From contig JAITWW010000050.1 of the NCBI GenBank assembly GCA_031285085.1, positions 1 to 13,635 on the forward strand: a stretch of 13,635 nt of DNA, in the 5' to 3' direction. Source of the stretch: Candidatus Methanofilum arcanum. GTDB lineage: Archaea > Halobacteriota > Methanomicrobia > Methanomicrobiales > Methanospirillaceae. The translations under genes were made by a program, and so were the position numbers. Shown here piece by piece: positions 1 to 6,681 of the stretch (position 1 is its first letter; each line of letters starts with the position of its first letter). The notes beneath the pieces were generated by a model that did no database searches, had not been told where the DNA came from, and saw only the letters and a list, made by a program, of their open reading frames with translations.

Positions 1-714
1 CTGAAAAGTTCCCCTGGTACCATATGATAGGGGATGCTATGCTTTGCACCAACAAGTGTGGCAGACTCTATAGCCTCCTCCATAATCCATGTTGTACCTC
101 CCATCAGAACAGAAGAAGGCGTAATCCAAGTTTCGCTCTGCCAATTTTCCCATCTGTTCTGTTTTGGATGTATCTTCGGAGATATAGATAGATATGCCAT
201 CTGGTAAGGCCAGAATATATCCAACGCATATATTGATGTCATGGTTTGGATTATTTCCTGCCTCAACTGCTTCCACCGTCACAAAATCCAGTTCAAATGT
301 CTTATGCTTCCCATCTACCAGTGCTTCTTCATGGGTGATGATCAGGGAGTTTGGATTTTGCGTCTCAATACGTTCGATTGCCGTGTGATCCTGGTGTGGA
401 TGTGTTATCCATATCAAATCAGCAGGGGCATCATATCCCTCACCTGCAGGATCAATGGAGATAACTTTTTCTTCTGCTGTGGTAATACGCAGACTGCCGT
501 GCCCTTGGTACAAAAGTATGGCTCCATTGATATTCTCGCCGCTCAAACTGAGATCCAAAGTCTCACTCTCAAAAAACTCATCAAAAGACTGCAGACTGTC
601 ATCTGTAGGCGCAGCAACATCTTCTTGTGTTGTGCTGGAGATACATCCTGCAGTCAAAATAATGAGACAGAATGGAAATACGATATAAATACTTATTTTT
701 CCCTTGATTTTCAA
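1..714 (-). pseudogene. MBL-fold (UlaG-like) lipoprotein, frameshifted and cut by the window edge
   Basis: Probably an extracytoplasmic metal-dependent hydrolase of the metallo-beta-lactamase fold, lipid-anchored to the membrane; the substrate is unknown. It begins at a TTG (712-714), the only start before a hydrophobic signal peptide ending in the lipobox LTAGC (Cys24). Residues 105-110 are HPHQDH, the HxHxDH metal motif, and Asp181 in ISEDTSK fits the later metal-ligand position. The frame ends at a stop near 37, but the +1 frame after about 81-87 continues to the window edge without a stop and reads MEEAIESATLVGAKH, then a PYHMVPGELF-type end typical of the family's last His motif. One extra T in the coding strand (84 or 85) explains the break. 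The real 3' end lies outside the window. It is divergent from ade across a 120-170 bp gap. The fold call is firm; whether this is a true pseudogene or a sequence error is open. Confidence -1.
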
Positions 715-810
715 GATCTCTGTTTTGTTTGTTACACGTAAAAGATTGCATGAACATGAGTAAAAGGTTCACATTTGAGCGTACTTGGTTTGATAACGCC
801 TGTTCCTTGT

Positions 811-823
811 AGATTTAAAATCT
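811..823 (+). promoter_or_regulatory. Probable TATA element of ade inside a short palindrome
   Basis: AGATTTAAAATCT is a perfect 6+1+6 inverted repeat containing a TTTAAAA TATA-like core centred near 817. The usual archaeal spacing of about 26 bp puts the transcript start near 843. That lies downstream of the GTG at 834 and so supports translation from the ATG at 885. Assigned from spacing and composition only. Confidence -1.
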
Positions 824-884
824 TACTTCGATTGTGGCACAACAGAGTATAAGCATATCACAAGCACACCTAACAGATGAGACT

Positions 885-2531
885 ATGACACAAGAGGTTG
901 ATCTACTCCTGACAAATGGGCTTGTTTTTAACCCTTTTACTCTCGAATGGATTCATGAATCCATTGCAATTCAAGATGGAAAAATCATCGGACTTGGGAC
1001 GTACCCCGCAAAAAAAGTGCAAGATTGCTCTGGGTTTTACATCGCTCCAGGGTTTATCGATGCTCATGCTCATATCGAGAGCAGTTTTTTGTCTCCTTGT
1101 GAATACTCCGTCCTTGCAGCACAGCATGGTACCACCACCACGATCGCAGACCCTCATGAGATCGCAAATGTCTGTGGTACTCAGGGAATAGAGTACATGC
1201 AGCAGAACCACTGCATAACAGATATCAGATATACCCTTCCTTCATGTGTTCCTGCAACTCCGATAGATGCATGTGCACAGCCCCTTTGTGCAGCTACATT
1301 ATCGTCATTTCTCAAGACTGATGCTTCAATCATCGCACTTGGTGAGGTTATGAATGTGCCAGGCGTGCTTGCAGGAGATCTGGATCTCATGCAAAAACTT
1401 GATCTCCTTGTTTATCGGGAAGGGCATGCTCCTATGCTTACTGGAAATCAGCTTGATGCCTATATCAATGCCGGAATTCAGAGTGATCACGAGACAAACA
1501 CCTATCAAGAAGGATATGAAAAGCTTCGTCGTGGGATGTATCTTTATATCCGTCAAGGTTCAACCGAAAAAAACCTCCCGGAGCTCATCCCCCTCGCAAC
1601 CCATAAAACAGCACCACGGTGCTGCTTTTGCACTGATGATCGTGATGCCATCGAACTGATGCAAAAGGGAGCAATTGATGACTGTATTCGGCTTGCAATT
1701 GCACATGGTTGTGAGCCTGAAATAGCATATCGTATCGCTACACTCTCAGCAGCAGAACGATTCGGCCTCCATGATCGCGGTGCCTGCACTCCTGGAAGAC
1801 GTGCTGATCTTGTTATTCTCTCAGATATGCAAAAGTGTATCATTCATGATGTTCTTCTCTCAGGAAGAAGCTATCGTGATACTCCAGTCTCACCACCTCC
1901 AAAATCCCCCATATATCCATTTCATGCAACGATCCCCTCTCCTTGTGATCTCAGAGTTTCACAATCTGGTATTGCAACAGTTATTGCGCTTCATCACCAT
2001 CATATCGATACCACTGCAATGGAAGTTCCCGTACATGGCGAACAGATTCCAGATCTTGCACGCGATATTTTAAAGGTTGTTGTTGTTTCTAGGTACACCC
2101 CTCACAAGATGGGAATCGGACTCGTCTATGGCTTTGCCATGAAAAGAGGTGCCATTGCTTCAAGTGTCTCTCATGATTCGCATAATATTATCGCAGTTGG
2201 AACCTCTGATGAAGAGATCTGTGCAGCACTTGCAGCAGTTATCGAACAGAAGGGAGGAATAGCGATTGTAGATGGAAAAGAGAGAAATATTCTTCCTCTT
2301 CCTATTGCAGGGCTTATGAGTGATATCTCAGCGTCTTCTCTTTGTGAGAGACTTGGAGAGATAGAAGACTGTGCTGCAAGATGTGGGGCATGTTCTCATG
2401 CATATATGTATCTGTCATTTCTTGCACTGACGGTGATTCCAGAGGTACGCATTACTGAGCGCGGTGTTTTTGATGGACGTAGAGGTGAAGATATAGCTCT
2501 GTTTTCCACAACCAAGACAGTACTCATGTAG
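885..2531 (+). CDS. ade: Adenine deaminase
   Basis: Catalyses adenine + H2O to hypoxanthine + NH3, a purine salvage step in the cytoplasm; amidohydrolase superfamily with a metal-dependent TIM barrel. From the ATG at 885 the protein has 548 residues, the usual size. Visible family motifs are GFIDAHAHIESS (residues 56-67, HxH metal ligands), DPHEIAN (89-95), GEVMN (about 153-157), GHAP (180-183), SDHE (200-203) and CTDDRD (249-254). In the C-terminal domain, HDSHNIIAVG matches the adenine deaminase C-terminus and separates it from other amidohydrolases. An in-frame GTG at 834 would add 17 residues (MAQQSISISQ...). I prefer 885 because the likely TATA box at 811-823 would start transcription after 834, and because family members begin shortly before the DLLLxNG segment. 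No strong Shine-Dalgarno is visible for either start. A T-rich stretch at 2561-2570 after the stop is a likely terminator. Confidence -1.
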   Translation: MTQEVDLLLTNGLVFNPFTLEWIHESIAIQDGKIIGLGTYPAKKVQDCSGFYIAPGFIDAHAHIESSFLSPCEYSVLAAQHGTTTTIADPHEIANVCGTQGIEYMQQNHCITDIRYTLPSCVPATPIDACAQPLCAATLSSFLKTDASIIALGEVMNVPGVLAGDLDLMQKLDLLVYREGHAPMLTGNQLDAYINAGIQSDHETNTYQEGYEKLRRGMYLYIRQGSTEKNLPELIPLATHKTAPRCCFCTDDRDAIELMQKGAIDDCIRLAIAHGCEPEIAYRIATLSAAERFGLHDRGACTPGRRADLVILSDMQKCIIHDVLLSGRSYRDTPVSPPPKSPIYPFHATIPSPCDLRVSQSGIATVIALHHHHIDTTAMEVPVHGEQIPDLARDILKVVVVSRYTPHKMGIGLVYGFAMKRGAIASSVSHDSHNIIAVGTSDEEICAALAAVIEQKGGIAIVDGKERNILPLPIAGLMSDISASSLCERLGEIEDCAARCGACSHAYMYLSFLALTVIPEVRITERGVFDGRRGEDIALFSTTKTVLM

Positions 2532-2560
2532 TTTTTCATGAGTGTTATGGTATGATCATG

Positions 2561-2588
2561 GGATTTTTTAGATCCTTGACATATATAT
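2561..2588 (+). promoter_or_regulatory. ade terminator T-run followed by TATA box of the HisA-like gene
   Basis: A run of six T (2564-2569) inside GGATTTTTTAGATCC may end the ade transcript. TATATAT at 2582-2588 is a good archaeal TATA candidate. Typical spacing puts the start near 2611, only a few bases before the ATG at 2617, so the next message is probably leaderless or nearly so; no Shine-Dalgarno is present. Confidence -1.
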
Positions 2589-2616
2589 CCTCTCTCAGTG
2601 ATTCCTATACACCATC

Positions 2617-3321
2617 ATGACATATCAGAGTAGGAAGACGAAGAAGCTGAAGTTGATTCTTGCCATTGATCTTATGAATGGGCTTGTGGTGCATGGAAAA
2701 AGTGGCCAGAGGGATACATATGCCCCCCTTACCTGGGGTCTCTCTCCATCTGCTGTTCCAAAAGAGTATATCAGAAATTTGCGCCCAAGATATGTGTACA
2801 TTGCAGATCTCAATAGCATTCTGGAACAAGGAGACAATATCATACATGTACAACAGATTGCTCCATGTGTAGATCAGGTACTTCTTGATAAAGGAGACAG
2901 AGATCCAAACTCTTTGATCCAGATCCCCTCTGTTTTGCCAATTATAGGAACTGAGACCGCAGGTTGTGATCCGAAAAAACTCTCGCAGTACTCAGGCGTA
3001 TTAAGTGTTGATATCAAATGTGGAGTCACCATTCCATGTGAAAGAGATCCAGTTGAGTTTTTGTATGAGATTCAGCATCTCTCCTTTGAGGCAATTATTA
3101 TCCTAAATATCAGCACGGTTGGGACTGGCGCTGGCCTCAATCCCACTTTCCTCACTCATCTGCGAGCTGCAACACCCCTTCCTCTCTATTATGGAGGGGG
3201 GGTTGCAACAACAAAAGATCTGGATATGCTTGCAGCTGCTTCTTTTGATGGAGCGATTATAGCAACTGCTGTGCACAAGGGAGATATTCCTCTCTCTGCT
3301 ATTCAAAAAGGTTGTTGGTGA
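2617..3321 (+). CDS. HisA-related TIM-barrel protein (COG1411 type), function unassigned
   Basis: A 234-residue (beta/alpha)8 protein related to HisA, the phosphoribosylformimino-AICAR isomerase of histidine synthesis, but belonging to the divergent archaeal HisA-like group and not the classical enzyme. Seen directly: LILAIDLMNGLVVHGKSG (residues 13-30) with Asp18 where HisA has its first catalytic Asp; VYIADLNSI (60-68); LSVDIKCG (129-136) with Asp132 where HisA has the second; NISTVGTGAG (164-173); and two phosphate-gripping loops, YYGGGV (191-196) and GAIIATAVHKG near the C-terminus. Both catalytic-type Asp residues and the phosphate sites are kept, so a sugar-phosphate isomerase-like reaction is plausible, but the substrate is unknown. 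No other his gene lies nearby. The ATG at 2617 is chosen because the next Met (residue 20) is inside the first conserved strand. It runs convergently towards the regulator at 3399. Confidence -1.
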   Translation: MTYQSRKTKKLKLILAIDLMNGLVVHGKSGQRDTYAPLTWGLSPSAVPKEYIRNLRPRYVYIADLNSILEQGDNIIHVQQIAPCVDQVLLDKGDRDPNSLIQIPSVLPIIGTETAGCDPKKLSQYSGVLSVDIKCGVTIPCERDPVEFLYEIQHLSFEAIIILNISTVGTGAGLNPTFLTHLRAATPLPLYYGGGVATTKDLDMLAAASFDGAIIATAVHKGDIPLSAIQKGCW

Positions 3322-3324
3322 CAA

Positions 3325-3398
3325 AATAGTATTATTATCACATCATAAAATTATAAAATAATTATTCCAGAAAATTCTTATCAATATCTTTATTTACT
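3325..3398. terminator. AT-rich convergent intergenic region
   Basis: A strongly AT-rich 74-bp gap between two convergent genes. The plus strand carries T-rich runs (about 3386-3410, CTTTATTTACTTTATTTAC) suited to archaeal U-tract termination of the HisA-like gene. The reverse direction also has T-rich segments (complement of 3340-3365) for the regulator. No hairpin of note and no gene seen. Confidence -1.
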
Positions 3399-3803
3399 TT
3401 ATTTACTATATTGAATATAATCGTCGATACTCTCTGCGATCTCTTCTAACTCATCAAAAATGCGGTTTGCATCCTTTCGAAGCTCACGAACGGACTCTCT
3501 CAGACTTAAACCTCGCATATGTACGAGTTTTTTTTCCCGATAAACAATGCCAGATCGTGCTAAATTTCGAACATGGTGATTGACACGTGCTGGTGCAATA
3601 TCGAGAAGCTGTGCTAACTGGTCAGTAGAGAGACCTTCGCCATCTTGATACTGGTAAAGCAATGTCGTGATGATCTGCGTTGCAAGGCAATCTATATCTC
3701 TCCCTGAGGAAAGACCAAGTGTGTCGCAAAACCAGATCGTCTCATACTCAGGAACAGAAGAAACCGGTTTTTTGATCTCATAAAGAGAAAGTCGTCTCTG
3801 CAT
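3399..3803 (-). CDS. Winged-helix (ArsR-like) transcription regulator, candidate chaperonin regulator
   Basis: A 134-residue DNA-binding protein. Residues about 58-90 form a winged helix-turn-helix: LSTDQLAQLLDIAPARVNHH is the HTH with recognition helix PARVNHHVRNLARSG, and IVYREKKLVHMRG fits the wing. The last 35 residues are charged and amphipathic (LRESVRELRKDANRIFDELEEI), suggesting a dimerising helix. The N-terminal 50 residues are not recognised. The gene starts at the ATG 3803-3801, back to back with groES across 130 bp. Two symmetric elements in that gap sit at the two predicted promoters, so control of groES-groEL plus autoregulation is the natural inference. Archaeal heat-shock repressors (Phr of Pyrococcus, HSR1 of Archaeoglobus) are also winged-helix proteins, but orthology cannot be shown here. 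A general ArsR-type regulator of unrelated targets is the alternative. Confidence -1.
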   Translation of the reverse strand: MQRRLSLYEIKKPVSSVPEYETIWFCDTLGLSSGRDIDCLATQIITTLLYQYQDGEGLSTDQLAQLLDIAPARVNHHVRNLARSGIVYREKKLVHMRGLSLRESVRELRKDANRIFDELEEIAESIDDYIQYSK

Positions 3804-3813
3804 TATATCTTAT

Positions 3814-3823
3814 ATGATATCAT
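3814..3823 (-). promoter_or_regulatory. Perfect palindrome at the predicted start site of the regulator gene
   Basis: ATGATATCAT is a perfect 10-bp palindrome. Reading leftwards, the best TATA for the regulator is TTAAATT (complement of 3842-3848). It predicts a start near 3820, inside this palindrome and about 16 nt before the ATG. That position suits an autoregulatory operator. Inference from position and symmetry. Confidence -1.
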
Positions 3824-3851
3824 TTGAATTCATTTCATTTCAATTTAACGG

Positions 3852-3928
3852 ACATTGTTCATACAAGAGTAGGAAATGAATATATAGAAGTAGTAAACAA
3901 TGTATAGGTGTAATAGAGTACAGGAGAC
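3852..3928 (+). promoter_or_regulatory. groES promoter with inverted repeats flanking the TATA box, and a strong RBS
   Basis: ACATTGTT (3852-3859) and its exact complement AACAATGT (3896-3903) bracket a promoter made of the BRE-like purine stretch GGAAATGA (3872-3879) and TATATA (3881-3886). The expected transcript start is near 3909. AGGAG (3922-3926) lies 7 nt before the groES ATG at 3934, a clear Shine-Dalgarno. The right arm falls between TATA and start; the left arm lies just upstream of the divergent regulator's own TATA (3842-3848). A dimer bound at both arms could therefore block both promoters. The repeat and elements are seen; the repressor role is inferred. Confidence -1.
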
Positions 3929-3933
3929 CCATT

Positions 3934-4206
3934 ATGACAATTACACCCATTGGTGAAAGAGTTTTAATTAAACCATATAAACAAGAAGAAATGACAAAAG
4001 GTGGGATTTATATCCCAGAATCTGCAAAAGAGAAGAAAAAACAAGGAACTGTTATCGCAGCAGGAACATTCAAGGATGGGAAGGAACTCCCTCTCAAGGC
4101 TGGAGATGTTATCATTTATGGTGGGTACAGTCAAGAAGAAGTTGAATTCGAAAAAGAGAACTATATAATTGTTGAATTCAAGAACATCGTTGCAAAAGTT
4201 GACTAG
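3934..4206 (+). CDS. groES: Co-chaperonin GroES (Hsp10, group I)
   Basis: The lid of the GroEL folding chamber; a heptamer in the cytoplasm. The 90-residue protein is full length for the family (usually 94-100). It starts MTITPIGERVLIKP, the conserved first strand, followed by the mobile-loop region EEMTKGGIYIPESAKEK (about residues 18-34), with the GGIYIP triad that docks on GroEL. QGTVIAAG, then LKAGDVIIYGGYS, and the closing IIVEFKNIVAKVD match the end of the fold. The ATG at 3934 has a good Shine-Dalgarno (AGGAG, 7 nt). It is followed by groEL after an 82-bp gap, the normal gene order. Group I chaperonins are bacterial; among archaea they are known mainly in mesophilic methanogens such as Methanosarcina, where they coexist with the group II thermosome and are attributed to horizontal transfer. 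Nothing in the gene suggests decay. Confidence -1.
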   Translation: MTITPIGERVLIKPYKQEEMTKGGIYIPESAKEKKKQGTVIAAGTFKDGKELPLKAGDVIIYGGYSQEEVEFEKENYIIVEFKNIVAKVD

Positions 4207-4233
4207 TTGACTAAATGTACGTAAGTCGAACCG

Positions 4234-4283
4234 TTTTTAAATCGTTAACAAGACGATAATAGCAAATAAGCATATAAAAGGAA
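4234..4283 (+). promoter_or_regulatory. Possible internal groEL promoter and groEL ribosome binding site
   Basis: TTTTTAAAT (4234-4242) is a TATA-like element with a predicted start near 4265. It is followed by a short inverted repeat, ATCGT (4241-4245) and ACGAT (4253-4257). AAAGGAA (4277-4283) precedes the groEL ATG at 4289 by 5 nt and is the likely Shine-Dalgarno. groEL may therefore have its own promoter as well as read-through from groES. Confidence -1.
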
Positions 4284-4288
4284 TAACT

Positions 4289-5905
4289 ATGGCAAAAAAA
4301 CAGATTATGTTTAATGAGAGTGCCCGTCATGCACTCCTTGAGGGTGTCAATAAAGTTTCCAACACCGTCAAAGTAACTCTTGGTCCAAAGGGGCGAAATG
4401 TTGTGCTTGACAAAGCAGGAGCACCAATCGTCACAAGCGATGGCGTAACCATTGCAAAGGAGATCGAACTCTCTGACAAGTTCGAGAATGCTGGTGCAAA
4501 ACTTATCAAAGAGGTTGCATCAAAGACTCAGGATAATACCGGAGATGGAACTACTACTGCAACCGTGCTTGCACAAGCCATGATGGTAGAAGGGTTGAAA
4601 AACATCACCGCTGGTGCAAATCCAATCGAAATTAAACGTGGCATTGATAAGGCCGTTGAAATCGTTGTTGAAACACTGAAAAAGCAGAGTATCGAGGTAA
4701 AAGACGAAGATACGATAAAGCGCATTGCGGTTGTTTCTGCAAACAATGATGAAGAGATTGGAGCCCTTATCTCCGATGCCATGAAGCTCGTTGGGTACAA
4801 TGGTGTCATCTCTGTTGAAAACTCAAAAACACTTGAGACAACCCTTGAACATGTTGAAGGCATGCAGTTTGATCGTGGATTCATCTCTCCATATATGATA
4901 ACCGATGAAGAGCGACGTATTGCAGAGTTTGAGAATCCATTTATTCTTATCACCGACAAAAAGATCTCATCTGTAAAAAGCATCGTTCCAGTGCTTGAGA
5001 TGATTGCTTCTTCTGGAACTCCTCTTGTTATTATTGCAGAAGATGTTGATGGGGATGCACAAACTGCTCTTATTCTCAATCACATGCGTGGTTCCCTGAA
5101 GGCATGTGCTGTGAAAGCTCCTGAGTTTGGTGATGTACAGGAAGCAACGCTCCAAGATATTGCAACCTTAACTGGTGGAACGGTTGTCTCTGACAAGTAT
5201 GATCTCACGCTTGAAGACATAACAATGGATATGCTTGGACGAGCTGCAACCGTTCGTATTGATGCAGACTCTACAACCATTATCGGTGGTAAGGGAGATA
5301 AAGAAAAAATCGAATCTCGAAAGACTCTGATCGAGTCTCAGCTTAATATTGCAGAGAAGAAGTACGATAAGACAACGCTTCAAACCCGTCTTGGAAAACT
5401 TGGTGGTGGAGTTGCCGTTATTCGTGCAGGTGCTGCAACAGAAACCGAAGTAAAAGAGAAAAAAATGCGCATCGATGATGCATTAAATGCAACCAAGGCA
5501 GCTGTTGAAGAAGGGTATGTTGCTGGTGGTGGGGTGACTCTCTTCCAGGCTGCATTCGAGCTCGACAAGGCAGAACTTGATGCAGAGCAACAGATCGGTT
5601 TAAATATTGTCAAAAGAGCTCTTGAAGAGCCCCTGCGCCAGATTGCGATTAATTCAGGTCGTGAGGGAGCTGAGGTTGTCGCTATTATCAAGGCACAAAA
5701 TAATAAAAACTATGGATATAATGCAAAGAAGAATGAGTTTGAGGACCTGCTAAAGGTCGGTGTCCTAGATCCAACCAAGGTTGTACGTTCTGGTCTGCAA
5801 AATGCTGCTTCTATTGCAGGAATGCTGCTCACAACTGAGTCCGTTGTTGTCGACTTTGATGAAGAAAAGGATCGCGACCGTCTATCCTCTGCAATCATTA
5901 TCTAA
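4289..5905 (+). CDS. groEL: Chaperonin GroEL (Hsp60, group I), without a GGM tail
   Basis: ATP-driven double-ring folding machine that works with GroES in the cytoplasm. The protein has 538 residues (E. coli 548) and reads intact throughout. Landmarks are TLGPKGRNVVLDK (about residues 31-43, nucleotide loop), TSDGVTIAKEIEL, DNTGDGTTTATVLAQ (about 82-96, with the conserved GDGTT ATP-site segment), the apical domain (about 190-375), and AAVEEGYVAGGGVTLFQAA (about 405-423), which carries the conserved GGG nucleotide-binding loop. After the conserved AGMLLTTESVVVD the protein ends EEKDRDRLSSAIII. The flexible GGM-repeat tail seen in most bacterial GroELs is absent. The family call is certain. The host's protein-folding load is presumably shared with an archaeal thermosome not in this window. 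A tandem 10-bp duplication overlaps the stop codon. Confidence -1.
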   Translation: MAKKQIMFNESARHALLEGVNKVSNTVKVTLGPKGRNVVLDKAGAPIVTSDGVTIAKEIELSDKFENAGAKLIKEVASKTQDNTGDGTTTATVLAQAMMVEGLKNITAGANPIEIKRGIDKAVEIVVETLKKQSIEVKDEDTIKRIAVVSANNDEEIGALISDAMKLVGYNGVISVENSKTLETTLEHVEGMQFDRGFISPYMITDEERRIAEFENPFILITDKKISSVKSIVPVLEMIASSGTPLVIIAEDVDGDAQTALILNHMRGSLKACAVKAPEFGDVQEATLQDIATLTGGTVVSDKYDLTLEDITMDMLGRAATVRIDADSTTIIGGKGDKEKIESRKTLIESQLNIAEKKYDKTTLQTRLGKLGGGVAVIRAGAATETEVKEKKMRIDDALNATKAAVEEGYVAGGGVTLFQAAFELDKAELDAEQQIGLNIVKRALEEPLRQIAINSGREGAEVVAIIKAQNNKNYGYNAKKNEFEDLLKVGVLDPTKVVRSGLQNAASIAGMLLTTESVVVDFDEEKDRDRLSSAIII

Positions 5906-5921
5906 GGCGTCCTAAGGCGTC
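5902..5921 (+). repeat. Perfect 10-bp tandem duplication over the groEL stop codon
   Basis: CTAAGGCGTC occurs twice in succession (5902-5911 and 5912-5921). The first copy contains the final base of the last groEL codon and the TAA stop. The second copy repeats the TAA in a different frame. It is most simply a small slippage duplication. Confidence -1.
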
Positions 5922-5928
5922 TCCATAT

Positions 5929-5944
5929 CATTTTCTCTTTTTTT
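5929..5944 (+). terminator. T-rich terminator after groEL
   Basis: CATTTTCTCTTTTTTTG contains runs of four and seven T within 40 bp of the groEL stop, which fits archaeal U-tract termination. It overlaps the apparent TTG start of the next gene, so either termination is partial and the methyltransferase gene is read from groEL, or that gene's start is wrong. Confidence -1.
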
Positions 5945-6584
5945 GACTCCTCTGCATCACACGAACTCTCATGCCTGGTCTTTAGAGTATGAGAAGAAAG
6001 GTCGTTTGTGGGGAAATGCTCCATCCATCAAGCCACCAGCTTTTCCTTCTCCTTCGCCTGCTTCTCCTCTGATCTATCTCGATCTTGGTGTAGGGGATGG
6101 GAAGTGTTTTCGTGGCATTTCCACCATTGATTCGCATATCACCCTTCTTGCTGTTGATTTCAGTACTGCCGCATTACATCTATGCCCACAACAGATAGAG
6201 CGCATATGTGCTGATGCAATTCAGCTGCCATTTCATGACAAAGTAGTGGATCGTATCTATGCCCATCACGTGCTTGGACATATTCCTGTGGAAGAGAGAA
6301 CATGTGCTGTCAATGAAATCCTTCGCATTGCAAAACCTGGAGCTATGATCTGGGTTGTTGTATTTGAACGTCAGGATTTTCGAGCCGGAAAGGGACAGAT
6401 CAGTGCAGAAGAGTATACCTATATCCGTGGAAATGGAATAATGACGCATTATTTTACAAAAGAAGAGATATTACAGATGTTTTCCTGCTGCACTCAAGTG
6501 TACATCAAACTTCATCAGTGGAGCATGCAGATTCGGGGAGTATCATATCAGAGATCAATGATTGAAGGCCTTTTTTCCGTGTAA
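5943..6584 (+). CDS. Class I SAM-dependent methyltransferase, substrate unknown
   Basis: A 213-residue Rossmann-fold methyltransferase of the Methyltransf_11/UbiE-like type. Motif I is YLDLGVGDGK (residues 45-54, binds SAM). VDFS (71-74) gives the acidic residue at the end of strand 2. ADAIQLPF (90-97) is motif II-like, AHHVLGHI (107-114) motif III-like, and EILRIAKPGA (125-134) the usual post-motif helix-turn. The N-terminal WSLEYEKKGRLWGNAP resembles the entry segment of related archaeal proteins, so translation must begin before residue 11. The only available start in frame is TTG at 5943, which has no Shine-Dalgarno and lies in a T-run, so the start is uncertain. The stop of groEL is only 37 bp upstream, but no functional link to the chaperonin is implied by the sequence. 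The target could be a small molecule, RNA or protein. It is convergent with the following minus-strand gene. Confidence -1.
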   Translation: MTPLHHTNSHAWSLEYEKKGRLWGNAPSIKPPAFPSPSPASPLIYLDLGVGDGKCFRGISTIDSHITLLAVDFSTAALHLCPQQIERICADAIQLPFHDKVVDRIYAHHVLGHIPVEERTCAVNEILRIAKPGAMIWVVVFERQDFRAGKGQISAEEYTYIRGNGIMTHYFTKEEILQMFSCCTQVYIKLHQWSMQIRGVSYQRSMIEGLFSV

Positions 6585-6681
6585 TAGTACCTCGCTGTAG
6601 CGAACAAGTTTCCCAGATCTTCATTACCACCTAAACTCTGACTTACGTTATCATATATTGCACACCTTCTGTCACTGTCAC

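Noticed and set aside
241..741. Plus-strand 166-residue open frame
   Set aside because: It is the complement of the MBL-fold lipoprotein gene, with low-complexity, Cys-rich translation and no recognisable domain.
834..884. Extra 17 N-terminal residues of ade from a GTG start
   Set aside because: The predicted transcript start lies after 834, and the residues look unlike the family's N-terminus.
3824..3846. Repeated CATTT units upstream of the regulator gene as binding sites
   Set aside because: Short AT-rich repeats of this kind arise easily by chance, and the stronger palindromes nearby explain the region.
4528..5079. Minus-strand 183-residue open frame inside groEL
   Set aside because: A Ser-rich antisense shadow of a highly conserved coding region, with no ribosome site or domain.
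6585..6681. TCGCT-GT-AGCGA palindrome (about 6587-6602) as a regulatory site
   Set aside because: It lies between two convergent genes with only a 5-bp stem; at most part of a transcript end, and too weak to annotate.
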